A DNA stretch of 64,000 nt from Macrosoma leucophasiata (taxonomy: Eukaryota; Arthropoda; Insecta; Lepidoptera; Hedylidae): assembly GCA_036365455.1 (NCBI GenBank), contig JAWQUS010000017.1, positions 124,001 to 188,000 on the forward strand, given 5' to 3'. The first letter of the stretch is position 1, and every line of letters starts with the position of its first letter. The notes beneath the pieces are model-generated. The model worked only from the letters and a program-made list of their open reading frames with translations. It was not told the origin of the DNA and searched no databases. Position numbers and translations under genes: made by a program. Below are positions 1 to 11,234 of this stretch, in pieces.

Positions 1-397
1 GAAATTTGGTTTCAAAAATTGCAAATTATGTTTGTGGTTTGAATAAACAATTGTGAACATTGAGTCAACGGAACCCTTCATAAATAACCCCGAGGCACAG
101 TTTTAGGCTGGGCCCCGAGGCTGTTTTTAATTATAAAATACTTTTATGTTCCATATCTTCCAAGCCCTAAAACCTAGAAAACTCGCAGACTGTAAACAAC
201 AAGAGTTATGTTGATAGCGCGCAATGTATATTTTATAGCCGAGACAACATTTAATTTTATTGGCGTTTTATCGTAACTAATGCAAGATATATTTAAATTA
301 AATTTGAACATGTTACTTCTTTCATTCTACCAGTTTCAGTTCAATAACCTCCTCTGAGAAAACGCTCTAATCGCCACGCCGAGCGATTGGGGCGTGT

Positions 398-435
398 TGG
401 TTTCACGTAACCGGCGAATCGTGAGTGTTTGCATG
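398..435 (+). repeat. tRNA-derived SINE body fragment
   Basis: A short stretch containing ccggcgaatcgtg and gtttgcatg matches, in the opposite orientation, the 3' part of the tRNA-derived SINE copies at 17109-17367 and 40846-41107. Only the tail portion is present. The rest of 1-1260 shows no gene or repeat I can support; short open frames there have no recognisable domain. Confidence 0.5.
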
Positions 436-1260
436 TCTGCTTGAATTTATTTACCCCTCTGCCAATCCATCCGACGAATACAGGATTGCAGTTGAGTACG
501 CTGTATTACATAATAATACGCATTTCAATTGCAATTCCAAATGCATTGCTCCAAATCGCCTGCACGCATGAGGGGCCGATCACATACGCTCGAGCAGGTG
601 GAAGGCGAGCGGTAGATGTGGACTCGACATGACGTCACACATTGTTAAGCTAATAGGACATCATGTAAGTATAGGGCCTGAGATAATCCTTTACCCGATT
701 ACTCTATGATCAGGCAACTGAAGTGAATAATGTTTACACTAATAGGTTAAGATCCCACTGAAGAATCATTTCGTTCATCCAGATATGCTGCAAACCAACT
801 TTATTATCTAGAGGATATGTATCTATTAGGTTGCCTATCAAAAATTGGTCGTCGGTATTTTTAATTAAATTATTTTATATTTAACAGCCAGCAACTCTTA
901 TTTGCGGCCGATTTAATTTGGCTCCCGTATAACATAATAATGAGAAAAAAAAAGCTTTAATTTGGTATTATAATACATGTACGTCATGGACGTAAAAAGT
1001 TATCGGGGCGGCACGAAAATACGTAGGGGTGGCCAAGTGCGCAATGAGAGACGTTATTTTTCAGAGTCTTTTATACATATTATCGTGAGGTAAACGATAT
1101 TTTATTGAGAAAACAAATAAAAAAAAATCTTACAAAAAAATATATATACAAATACTTGTGGCCATTTTTTTATAGGCAACCTAGTAGTATATATATTCTC
1201 TAGATTCGAAATATGCTTAAATTAAAGGAAAAATGGAAAGAAAAATTTCAAAATGGCAGT

Positions 1261-1363
1261 AATCGAACCTGCGACGTCAGGATAACCAGTCCAGCCGCGT
1301 TACTATTTTGTAGGTTAGTGGTAAAGTGGCTAGACTGGTTATCCTGAGGTCGCAGCTTCGATT
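1261..1363. repeat. Head-to-head pair of tRNA-like SINE heads forming an inverted repeat
   Basis: Two 43-bp arms (1261-1303 and 1321-1363) are inverted copies with about five mismatches, separated by 17 bp. The right arm reads like a tRNA-derived pol III promoter: an A-box-like ttagtggtaaagtgg just before and within it, and a B-box-like gcttcgatt. The left arm has the same features on the minus strand (ggttcgatt). This could be two SINE insertions or an inverted duplication. Not a functional tRNA gene, since no anticodon arm can be drawn with confidence. Confidence 0.5.
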
Positions 1364-2440
1364 GCTGAACTAAGTCAAATTTTCGTTAATTTCTAAAATC
1401 CATTGGCATGTGTTATTGCGAAAATCTTGGAAATGTATGTATACGGTATGGTTTGTTATTCTTGTACGCTTTTGATAGTGGTTACTTAAACTTAATGTAA
1501 CCATCTCGGAGTGTTTCTAGTTCCAATCCCAAATAAGTCAAAGTAAGATTTTCATTTACCGAGATTTTTCGATATTTTTCGAGATACCCCGTTCAAAAGT
1601 ACTTTCAATTCATTTAATCAAAGTACTTGCTTTTTATTGCTCTCTTATTGCAACATTTATAGAGGTACGAATAAATGAGGAGATAAACAACAGACGTTGA
1701 TGGTGTTTAGGCCGCGCATATATCACGTTTACGGACCATTGGCGTGTAAGATATGCCAGTATTTTTATATTGCACACATTTCCTCCTGTTACTTCATCCG
1801 CGTGAACTGCAACTTACGTCCCATTTTCTGATGTTATGGATAGTAAACATGAATATACGCCGCATTCATGTAACAGGATGTAACAAAATAAAATGATGTG
1901 TTACTCAGGTACCTATTATCTGACTGTTACACCAGGGACTCTAGTGAATCTTTTGTGTACAACCTCAAGAACTCATACTTATGTAGTTTATATTATATTC
2001 CTTAAAACTATTAAGAAGCCGCCGTTCTTTCAAAAGCTTTAATTGGCTTATAAAGCTTAGTTTTTAACTTGATTTTAAATTTCTTTCTTGTCTTTCAACA
2101 AAACATGTTTTGTTGTTCAGTTGTTTGAGACAAACCGACGCACGGATATAGAACAGTCCTATTGATTATATTTTCTTCTTTTCAAGGCTGTTACCATTCA
2201 AAATCTGTCAACTACTTATGCGGGTTTTGTCTACACATTTTAAGATTGTACAAAAAAGTATCTTCCCAGTCAGTAGGCCTATGATGGCTTTATGCCTTCA
2301 CGAGGCAGGTAAAAAAATCTCCTTCCTAATTTACCCTCCCTAAACAAGTCAACCGGTATGTTTAGACCCTACATAGAGATTATTCAATAATAGTGGTTAT
2401 TCATTATGAGTAGTTTAAGAAAATGCTCTTTAGAAGCCGA
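1364..2440. other. Non-coding stretch, nothing recognised
   Basis: AT-rich sequence with only short stop-littered frames. I see no domain, RNA gene or well-supported repeat here. Confidence 0.4.
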
Positions 2441-2444
2441 ATTA

Positions 2445-2655
2445 TATAAAACACCCGTGGCCCGCCCCGGCTTTGCGCGGGTGCAGTGTTACCTACCCTC
2501 TCCTATTCCTTAAAGCCTTCCTCGACAAATGGGTTATCTAACACTGAAATAATTTTTCAAATCGGACCAGCAGTTCCTGAGATTAGCGTGTAAAGGCTCA
2601 ACATATCAATGTGAACTGCATGCTTGTTTGCGCGGTCATTACATCAATAAGATAA
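2445..2655 (+). repeat. Diverged interspersed repeat plus SINE tail
   Basis: Begins with a GC-rich cccgccccggctttgcgcggg segment, then has the 'aaatcgg-ccag-cgttc' style motif (aaatcggaccagcag) and gagattagcg also seen in the repeats at 16482 and 3706. It ends with atcaatgtgaactgcatgc, the tail signature of the Metulj-like SINE found many times in this window. Class of the first part is uncertain (LINE 3' end or Helitron-like). Confidence 0.4.
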
Positions 2656-3705
2656 CTAAAGCAAAGCAAGCGTATAAAAGTAGGTATTTATTCATAGAGA
2701 CCAACCGGGCAAATACATGAAGCTTCGTCATCATTATATTTCACGGTCCGTATTATACAGTTATTTTACCCGAACCAGGCTAAAGGACAATGGCGCTGCG
2801 GACTCAGCTGCCGCCTGGAGGTCACGAGCAGCTACTCGTATACAACAAAACTGCTGACATGCCTTTTCGCAACCAACGATGGTTTAGGGTATTTTATGGA
2901 TTTTGAAAGCATTTATGTGAGCACCATTATATAATTATAACATTAAGTTTCTTCCACTACCGTCTCGTATTCCGGTTAGATAAGAATACATCATTATGGT
3001 AAGGAAGTATCAAATGAGCCTAATAACAATACATGATTTGTTAACGCCCTGCTTCTGAGCGTCTTGTCTAAATGGTATTACATTACAATAAAAATCGAGA
3101 ACTAAAATATATATGTTTATTAGATAGAAATCATTTTCACTACATATATCAAAATAACTCGAATGCCCTGTTTAGGGATCCTAACTCCTTGTTTCTTATT
3201 ACATCACTCTGTCGATGTGAACTGAGCTCAAGTAAACATTGCGAGGCCTTTAATTTTGTAGATAATACTCAAAACAACCGTTTACCTACAGGCCCTAGAT
3301 TTGTTTCTCAGAAACTCTACCGTCTTTGTGGTGAGCTTGTGAACAATATAATTTTGTGTAAATTAAATTCTAGTATGAACTAGACTTAAACCTAAATATC
3401 TAAAATGAAGTCAAACCACTAAATCAAAGTACAAGCCTCAGACCACATAGTTAAATTAGCGCGCAAAGCCTTTTCTGGCTAAAATAAAGTATTATGAATT
3501 CGTGCACATTTTTGATATTACTGAACCAACCATTTTCATTAACTATCAAGTGTGTTAACCCGGCGTATGTGTTAACTGCCAATAACGCCGGCGGGCAGAA
3601 CTGCCGAGCCCGGTCGAGTCCCAGATGATGGCCGCTTCCGCCGCCGCGCTCACTGATCACTACACCTTCACCGGAAATATTACTGATATCCTCACTTATC
3701 TTATA
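2656..3705. other. Non-coding stretch, nothing recognised
   Basis: A 103-codon frame starting near 3072 has no domain or composition suggesting a real gene. No repeat signature recognised. Confidence 0.35.
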
Positions 3706-3890
3706 CTAGCTGTGCCCGCGACTTCGCCCGCGTGAGAATTTATGATTGTTCAGTATCTACCCGGATGACGTCGTGGGCGCAGCTAGTGTAAAAGTAGCCT
3801 AAGCTACTCCTTATTACTTCAGCTATCTGCCGGTGAAAGTCCCGTCAAAAACGGCCCAGCCATTTCCAAGATTAGCCCCGCCAAACAGAC

Positions 3891-3925
<35 letters not shown>

Positions 3926-4037
3926 AATTGTAAAAAAAAATGTTTTGGTTTATGTACCGTGTATACATACATATGCATTTAGTAAAAAGCGGTTATTTTT
4001 ATATTACAAACAGACACTCCAATTTTATTTATTTGTA
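3706..4037 (+). repeat. (GACA)n-containing interspersed repeat, copy 1
   Basis: Starts ctagctgtgcccgcgacttcg, contains a (GACA)n microsatellite at about 3890-3922, then acatacatatgcatttag and gcggttatttttatattac. Very similar copies lie at 5459-5765 and 28477-28746, so this is a genuine dispersed family. The fixed microsatellite position is part of the element. It resembles non-autonomous Helitron-like or LINE-tail repeats common in Lepidoptera; I cannot decide which. Confidence 0.65.
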
Positions 4038-4120
4038 GAGATTTATTCTATCCTATTATTTGAAACTATACATTAAAGTTTCTCTAAGATATCGATGGTT
4101 ATTATATATGTATTATGCAA

Positions 4121-4459
4121 AGCGCTCATGGCTCCGCGGCTGGCGTAAGCGATCTTCTCGGTTAAGCATTACGGGCGCGGTCGGATGTGTGATGGGTGAC
4201 CGCTAGTGGCAAATTAAAATGCGCGTTGCCGTGCTTCGGAGGGGACATTAAGCCATCGGTCCCGGTTGCTATCGATAGATAGTAGTTGTTAAGCCTTATC
4301 GGAGGCCTTATGGGTTTGAAAACATCCGACAGCGGGTTGGAGTCAACCAATCCGCATTGGAGCAGCGTGGTGGAGTAAGCTCCAGGCCTCCCCCCAAAAA
4401 GGAGAGAGACTCGTGCCCAGCAGTGGGACGTATAATGGGTTGCCATTATTATTATTTAT
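4121..4459 (+). mobile_element. 5S rRNA-derived SINE (HaSE3-like), copy 1
   Basis: The 5' part (about 4155-4205) reads ggttaagcat, acgggcgcggtcgg and gatgggtgaccgc, the spacing and words of the 5S rRNA internal promoter (GTTAAGCA, GGGCGCGG, GATGGGTGACCGC). The body follows, and the 3' end carries cgtgcccagcagtggga, cgtat and gggttgccattattatt, a tail I associate with RTE LINEs. Copies are at 24701-25066 (minus), 53525-53885 (plus) and a tail-only copy at 58022-58099. I recall HaSE3 of Helicoverpa armigera as a 5S-derived SINE with an RTE tail; assignment to it is from memory. Confidence 0.75.
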
Positions 4460-5458
4460 GTTAGCAAAACTATCTTTCATAGAAACTATTTTAGGGTTGC
4501 AATAATATGGCAGTACGCCTACGCCACTCGTCACAATGGAGAAGAATGCCGAGCTGACTGCCGAGCAGATTTTCTACACGAAGCATAAGGGTTATGGATG
4601 GATCAGAAGTGGACAGCAGCTTCCGGTGGGGTTGCAGATGTTATGTCGCGTTACTGGCGGACAAATCGGGACGCCGCAGGGTTTTAGTGGTTGCCCTTGA
4701 CAACGGTTGCCCATGATACCCATCATGGGCAACCGTTGTATTCCATTTGTAAAAAACCGGTTACGCGGCACCGGGCTACGCGCAGTCTAGGGTTCCGTAT
4801 TTAGTGTATTTACAGAGTAAGAAAATTAAATGTAATGAAAAAAATAATTAAATGTTTTCTATGGAGTTGTTCCAAATTTTCCAGTAAAATACATTTGATC
4901 GACTATTACTCGCAAACACAACGGACACTTTGACTCTTACGAAAATTTGTCCTTTAAAGCTTAGTAAGTCACGAACAGTATTTAGAGGCCGCGAACTCGA
5001 GTCCCGTCCTAAGTATTTATTCAGTTTCTCTCCAGTTATTTTGACTAAAATTCTTCCGTTACTGACTAAGTCACTGACAATCAACGCATAGCTGAAAAAT
5101 GTTACTCATTGTAATTAAACATTTGGGATGTGTGTAGTTTGTTTGGGAAATGGCAGTACTGTTTATTTATTTATAGAGAAAATTACGTACAAAGTCGAGA
5201 GCAAAAGCTAGTGTCATACACAAGTTAGTATCCTACGAGTATAACGGCAGTAAAGTTAATACCAGAGCCCAGATAGCGGTCGCTTCCTCAACACTCTGGT
5301 TACTCCCACAACTTTACCGGGGACTCGCTATCGCTGCTCTTATACCTGCGCAGTTCTAATGTTATGACTCTCATAGAATGTTTTACTTCGTTATCACGTT
5401 TTCGCGAGATCCATAAGCTATGGAAGCTATACTTACACGGTAGTACATATAATTCGTA
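4460..5458. other. Non-coding stretch with one strong hairpin
   Basis: Apart from the inverted repeat at 4700-4739 and a possible SINE-like segment around 4550-4680 (gacgccgcagggttttagt), I see no gene. A minus-strand frame at 4848-5084 has no recognisable domain. Confidence 0.35.
4700..4739. repeat. Perfect 18-bp inverted repeat with 4-nt loop
   Basis: Left arm 4700-4717 (acaacggttgcccatgat) is the exact reverse complement of 4722-4739, separated by accc. A transcript would fold into an uninterrupted 18-bp hairpin. Origin unknown. Confidence 0.85.
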
Positions 5459-5765
5459 CTAGCTGTGCCCGCGACTTCGTTCGCGTGAGAATTTATAATT
5501 GTTCAGTATCTACCCGGACGAAGTCGTGGGCGGAGCTAGTATAAAAATAGCCTAAGTTACTCCTTATTACATCAGCTATCTACCAGTGAAAGTTCCGTTC
5601 AAATTGGTAAAGCCGTTCCCAAGATTAACAGACAGACAGACAGACAGACAAAAATTATAGAAAATGTTGTTTTGGTATATGAACCGTGTATAAATACATA
5701 TGCATTTAGCAATAGGCGGTTATTTTTATATTACAAATAGACATCGTAATTTTATTTATTTGTGT
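5459..5765 (+). repeat. (GACA)n-containing interspersed repeat, copy 2
   Basis: Same start (ctagctgtgcccgcgacttcg), same internal order, (GACA)n at about 5628-5650, and the same catatgcatttag ... gcggttatttttatattac tail as the copy at 3706-4037. Confidence 0.65.
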
Positions 5766-7146
5766 AATATAGACTAACCCATTCGCGAACAATATACGAG
5801 ACACAATAAAAGTTTAATTATTATAACGTCTGTAGACGTTAACTGTCCGTGAAAGTGTTAAGGGACGGCATTTAACTAATTAATAAAATTAAAGTGCCAC
5901 CGCCTAATAATTGAATGGAAAGTATCCCCAAATGGAGCAAATATTTTTTATCAATGAAACAGCAAAATCAAAACTTCTGTTTTTATTAATGCTGATTTTT
6001 ATTATTATATTTGACAGATATCCTTGATGATCGTTTATACCACTTTCGTCACATAAAAAGTACAATTCTGGGTGCGGAGTCTATACACGTGACATGTACT
6101 CCTTGTGATTGTACTGACGTTGAAGAATCGCCACATTACGAGATAGCATCGGGCACGTAAAATATCACACATTTATCCGCTCCGTGTTGCATGCTAGTAG
6201 AGCGTGATTTATGGTACAAATATAAACGTGAACCCGCGGCATTCTAGGACGCTCGGGTTAGGAAGGGCAAGGCGAGCGAGCTTTGGCTTTAACTTACTGT
6301 TTTGTTTATTTCGTTATGTAGGTACTTTGTACGTATGTATCTTTACGCCAGGTCCTTAACGACGACAGTAACACGAAACAACGAACAAAAATATATTTAT
6401 TGTACGTAAAAAGGTAATACATTGAATGTGTGTAAAACCACGAATGACAAATGCCAATATACTGTCCAGTTGTGCCGGTCACCGCTCGTGGACTACATGA
6501 TGCATGCGGTCGGTGTAATGTCGCCGTCAGCGCCGACCCTCACTCGGCTTCAACCATTTGTTCACTCTATCTGTACACTTCTGGTTTCATTACACTATTA
6601 TGAGGCAAGTTGTCACTGTAAATTTATTAACGTAGTATGCTTACTTCGTACGCAGTCATGTTTTGTAGTAGGCGTATTAAATTTAAACAGAAAAACTTCG
6701 GACATTTAAACCTGCAACCTTTGGATAATTAGCCCAGCAATTTGCCAATAAGCTAACCAAACTCGTAGGGAAGTGACGACCCCATAGCCCACTGGAGGGG
6801 GAGAATTCTTCTGGTGCAATCAGTTATCAGAACTATGGCGGTCAAACCAGTCGAGTAGGATGGTAGTAAATGCAATGATGCTGAACAGGAAGCAGTATTT
6901 TACTGCTGCTGCGGTCGCAAATCTGCATGCTAAGGGTAGCGATTATGGCATGAACACCCCAAAATTACTCACAAACCTGTTGTGGGAAAGGCTTTTGTCC
7001 AGCAATAAACGTCAACGGAAAATATTAAGATTGCTAATTATGTATCAAAAGGGACTACTATTTTATTTACATCCATTTTCAGATCACTGATTTAGGTATG
7101 TGAACTATATATTATGTGTGCAACAGAGATAACGCGATTGCAATTG
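5766..7146. other. Non-coding stretch with minor repeat fragments
   Basis: Contains a 30-bp piece (about 6332-6360) matching on the minus strand the extreme 3' end of the RTE-like LINE at 32716-34567 (gtatgtatct-tacgccaggtcc). A possible minus-strand tRNA-like SINE head lies at about 6700-6775 (A-box-like gttagcttattgg; B-box weak). Small open frames at 6422-6709 and 6860-7090 have no recognisable domain. Confidence 0.35.
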
Positions 7147-7306
7147 TGTAGAGAGGTTAATATGAAAAACGACTGTTCCAGTTGAAGGTTCGATTTATTC
7201 TCCGTTAATATAATTGTATAACATACATTGGTACAATATTAGGAGAGTGTGTGCATGTATGACGTAGAACACACTACAATTGCATCTCTATCTACTCAAA
7301 AGTTTT
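7147..7306 (-). repeat. Direct repeat (possible LTR), left copy
   Basis: 160 bp, matching 10224-10383 almost base for base. Starts tgtagagagg and includes atctctatctactca near its right end. Confidence 0.75.
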
Positions 7307-7608
7307 TGTAAGTATTTGAGAAAAAAAAATGGAATACATTTTTTTTGCATAAAAATTAAACAAACAATTCATTAATCACTAATAAAAAATGTATATAGAT
7401 ATACTCATTACGTATTTTTAACACAATTCAACATTGTAATATTTTATTTATTTCAGTTTTAAATCACAAATTTAGAAAATATGTTTGAAAATGTCACCCA
7501 ACTTTTTTTTAAATAAACTTAAATCACAATGCTTTGTTGACGAGTTGACGAGATTATTACTAGAAAAAACTGGTTGCCTGTAAAGTCGGTTTTACGGGCG
7601 AAGATTTT

Positions 7609-7755
7609 ACGTGACAACGTCTTTTTCTCGGTAGAAAGGCATTCGCCAGTCCGGCAGGACTCTCTCTCGTTCGGTGACTCATCGTTACGTTACCGGGCGT
7701 TACACTTTTTCATGAGTGACTCCGAGCCGCAACCTAATTTAAGACGTTGTCACGT
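7609..7755. repeat. 147-bp foldback with 15-bp perfect terminal inverted repeats
   Basis: acgtgacaacgtctt (7609-7623) is the exact reverse complement of 7741-7755. The interior is more GC-rich than its surroundings (ggactctctctcgttcgg, gagtgactccgagcc). MITE-like; no clear target duplication seen. Confidence 0.55.
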
Positions 7756-8912
7756 CAAAAAAAATATATGAATAATAGAATTATTTATCTGATGTACATT
7801 TATGTCTACAATACATATATTAGGTATATTATTACAACTTTAATCAAAAATATTTCAGTTACTCAAAATAAAAAAAAAATATATAATGCGTCCTCTTTTT
7901 TTAAAAATTCTGTTAGGCTTCGACCTAAAAATTTTAATTACGAGTAACTCTTATCAACAAATCTTATTTATTTTCCTACTTTACGCTTCAAATCATTTTC
8001 ATTCCCTACTTTCTATTCACATTCTATTGACTTTTATAATCCGTATCACTCTTCTATCTACATATCAACGTTTCCTTGGAAAGATACATTTTGCTTTTGC
8101 TACATCGACCTATTATTACAACATTACAGAATACAAGAATATTTTATTTTATGTGTACACATCTCATTCACATTTCATAATTCTTCTACATAATAATCTT
8201 CTTACAAGCAGTTCTTTTAACACGTCATCATAAATAGTGTCCAAGTATCTTCACGAATGGTAGCTCGACCGAGACATGATCAGTAAACAAGGATTCCGTG
8301 CCTGTCTTGTATTCTGGTGTATCTTCCTAATATTTACTTACTTTACACCAATTCGTTTAACAGTGCAACTCGGCTCCTAGTTAAATACGAATAGTGCAAA
8401 TAAATCATCACTTACCTTAACCATTCCTTTCAATAATCCATTCAATACCCTTACATTTTAAAAAATCTGCTACACAAATTGAAATCGTCAGCCCATAAAA
8501 ATTACAATAACAATCAGGTGAACAGTCTGATGGGTCATCATAAGTCATACAGACATCAGAAATCCCAGCATCTAATACTTTCCAAAAACACTCATTACTT
8601 TTAACATCTGTAAATCAGCTATCTCAAGTCTTTCAAAATCCACTTTTTAACAAAATCTACCCATTTACATGCCTTGACAACAAAATCATTCTATTCGAAA
8701 CCAATTCACTTCGCTCATTCAAACAATCTTTAAATATCTGTTTTAATTAAGTATCTACTTCTTCCCTTCATCTGATTAATGTATACAATATGGTCAAAAT
8801 ATTCATTTTAACAATAATAATAATCGCCAAAATACATGGGATATTGCAAAGTTATCTCAATTTAGTGTATAAAAAAAATCATTTCAAGAATTTTAAAACT
8901 GCATAGAAACAC

Positions 8913-8999
8913 TGCCTAGTGATACAAGTTCGCATACTGCAATATGAGATGTTGTTATTACATCTCATATTGCAGTATGCGAACTTGTATCACTAGGCA
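8913..8999. repeat. Perfect 39-bp inverted repeat with 9-nt loop
   Basis: Arms 8913-8951 and 8961-8999 are exact reverse complements, with loop ttgttatta. No mismatch in 39 bp, so it is either very young or maintained. A transcript would make a 39-bp hairpin, in the size range of a small-RNA precursor, though miRNA precursors usually carry bulges. Confidence 0.9.
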
Positions 9000-9854
9000 T
9001 GATGGAATGCGGCGTCTCTACCTACTTACTGTCTTTGTACGCAAATGACAATGATTTGATATAATACAATATGATCTATTTATAGACTTTATATAAATTG
9101 TACTTTAGGAAATCTTTACCTATTTAAGTCACATTCGTTAAAAACCAATACTCAAAAACAAAAGAATCGATACAAAAAAAACATATTTCATTACAATATA
9201 ACAATACATAAATAAAATCCCTTAAAACATTAATTGACAGCGCTTTTAAACAGTACACGGTGAAAATAAATACAAGACATGTATAAATCTAAATATATCT
9301 CGTCAACAAGCCGATTAATTCTAAATATGAGTAAAAATAAAATAGTAACTTACAGTGATAAGTACCCAAATAAACATTTCTTATTTTTTCTACAATATAA
9401 AACCTTTACAATTTTTTTTCAATAAGTAGGTACACTAAGAATATCCCGATTAATACAATAGTAATTTATTCAATCAAATATATGTGTGAGCTAAATACGT
9501 ATTTCTTATTTTTATGTCAGCACTGAAAATATGTGTACTTAGGTAAAATTCAAGCAAGAAATATTTTTCTTAAATACCTATATTTTGGATGCTTATCACT
9601 TACAATCATATAAAATCCTCATAATAAGTAATAGTTACCCCATCATAATAAGAAAAATGACAACAAAATGCATAAAATAACATACAAAAACATTTCAAAT
9701 CTAAGGAAAATTTAGAAAAAAAAATACACGAAGAAAGATACCTCCATTAAATTGTATTCTGAACTTCTTGACATGTGGTCACAGTCACACCGTGTAGGCC
9801 AACTTAGCACCTTCACGCTTCAAAATCCTCTTATATTTTCCAGAAATTATTGGT

Positions 9855-9975
9855 GACTCCTCTGGTCATCATGACTCCGTCTGTTTTTCTGACGACTCCT
9901 CTGGTCATCACGTCTCCTTCTGTTTTTTCTTACGACTCTACTGGTCATCATGTCTTCTTCTGTTTTTTATTACGA
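9855..9975. repeat. Three tandem units of about 39-40 bp
   Basis: Units starting at 9855, 9894 and 9934 each contain gactc-tctggtcatca followed by a pyrimidine-rich cttctgtttttt. A weaker fourth (tgtcatcacatcttcttc) lies near 10055. Inside the candidate LTR element. Confidence 0.7.
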
Positions 9976-10223
9976 CAGAAAAATTGTCATGTAGCATCCG
10001 CATCTCAGATGAATTCAAAAGGTCTTACTAGTAAATCTTCGATTTAAAAAAACTGATTGTCATCACATCTTCTTCATATTATGTATTTTCTCGTTTTTTG
10101 TTGTCACTTTTTCCATATTTAATATTATATAATCATATTAATATATTAATTAATATACAAATTATATATAAACTGCCACTTGTGCGCCGGTACCACCCGA
10201 AGGCGGCACTGGCAGGGTCGCCA

Positions 10224-10383
10224 TGTAGAGAGGTTAATATGAAAAACGACTGTTCCAGTTGAAGGTTCGATTTATTCTCCGTTAATATAATTGTATAACA
10301 TACATTGGTACAATATTTGGAGAGTGTGTGCATGTATGACGTAGAACACACTACAATTGCATCTCTATCTACTCAAAAGTTTT
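10224..10383 (-). repeat. Direct repeat (possible LTR), right copy
   Basis: Second copy of the 160-bp repeat at 7147-7306. It is preceded at about 10208-10223 by the PBS-like stretch described for the whole element. Confidence 0.75.
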
Positions 10384-10847
10384 ATAATGCAAACTGATGC
10401 AAACAATCTTGCAAGTTAATGACATATGTTGTAATAGCTAACATTTCATACATCTGCCGTAACTTGTAATCTTTTTTCGAATATATGAATTGGTTTCATA
10501 AATCTGGTTTGATTGTATTCATTACCATTTGAATTGGCAAGACTCATAAATCTAACTCGGCATTGAGATATTTTGTTAGCCGCAGATGACAAAGGCCTAT
10601 AACAATAACTTCCCATCGGCGTAGGAAATGAATGAAAGATAAAGGTCAAATTATTGATGTATTGTTTACCAGGACAACATAACGGAGGAGCTATCAATCA
10701 TTACCAATCCTAACGTATTTTTCAGATAATTTATCTTCATACTTGCGTCATTCTCATATGAGTTACCAGATAATTGAGACAGTTTACAGTTAATTATGTC
10801 GAACAGCTTCATTCTTTGTGATATGTAGCTTACATGTTGTAGTTAAC

Positions 10848-10908
10848 TTACTATATGGATGCGAGAGCTGGGTATGCAAGAAAGAGCACGAAAGTAAATT
10901 AAATGTGT
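10848..10908 (+). pseudogene. RTE-like LINE fragment (C-terminal part)
   Basis: Encodes LYGCESWVCKKEHESKL, matching LYGSESWVCRKEHESKL of the LINE at 32741-34567. About 20 codons only, with no start or stop of its own. Nothing recognised between 10384 and 10847. Confidence 0.75.
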
Positions 10909-10967
10909 CATACTGGGACTTCTGGAAGGAAAGACCGTGGACTGTAGATTGCTGGTTTACCGAACCG

Positions 10968-11110
10968 TTTTATTTATTTATTTATTTAAACTTTATTGCC
11001 ACAATATAATACATGATGACAAATGGCGAACTTAACGCTAAAAGCGCTCTTTTCCAGTTAACCATCGGGAGTCTAGAGAGCTATCTGAGCGGCACAACAG
11101 TTATGGAAGA
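10968..11110 (-). repeat. LINE 3' UTR fragment (5'-truncated copy)
   Basis: An (ATTT)n stretch, then ctttattgccacaatataat, gaacttaacgctaaaagc and ccagttaacc. The same order of words recurs at 11235-11340, directly next to a LINE C-terminus, so this is the 3' untranslated end of a minus-strand LINE. 11400-11510 is a (TA/CATA)n microsatellite-rich stretch. Confidence 0.5.
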
Positions 11111-11234
11111 AAATTTAAAAACAAAAGTATTACATAAGCTAAATAAAATACATGCATACATATATATAGAGAAATTCATAAAAACTACGAGTACATATAC
11201 ATAATACAAATACAATAATATAATTTCTAAACAT

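Larger units (their letters stand above)
7147..10383 (-). mobile_element. Candidate non-coding LTR element bounded by 160-bp direct repeats
   Basis: Near-identical direct repeats occupy 7147-7306 and 10224-10383; I noticed one difference. Each begins tgtagagagg. Immediately left of the right repeat, the minus strand reads TGGCGACCCTGCCAG, a TGG-starting stretch placed like a tRNA primer-binding site, which would make the right repeat the 5' LTR of a minus-strand element. The interior (7307-10223) is very AT-rich and has no gag or pol frame, so this would be a non-autonomous (LARD-like) element. Against it: no convincing target duplication, and no clear polypurine tract next to the left repeat. 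Two copies of another repeat remain possible. Confidence 0.4.

Noticed and set aside
3890..3922. CRISPR-like or functional tandem array
   Set aside because: It is a (GACA)n microsatellite built into a dispersed repeat; no spacers, and the organism is an animal.
4160..4205. Possible 5S rRNA gene fragment
   Set aside because: The 5S-like part is always followed by the same SINE body and LINE-like tail in three places, so it is a SINE head rather than an rRNA gene.
7886..8233. Hydrophobic 115-residue membrane protein
   Set aside because: Hydrophobicity follows from T-rich low-complexity DNA; no homology-like motif and it lies inside the candidate non-coding LTR element.
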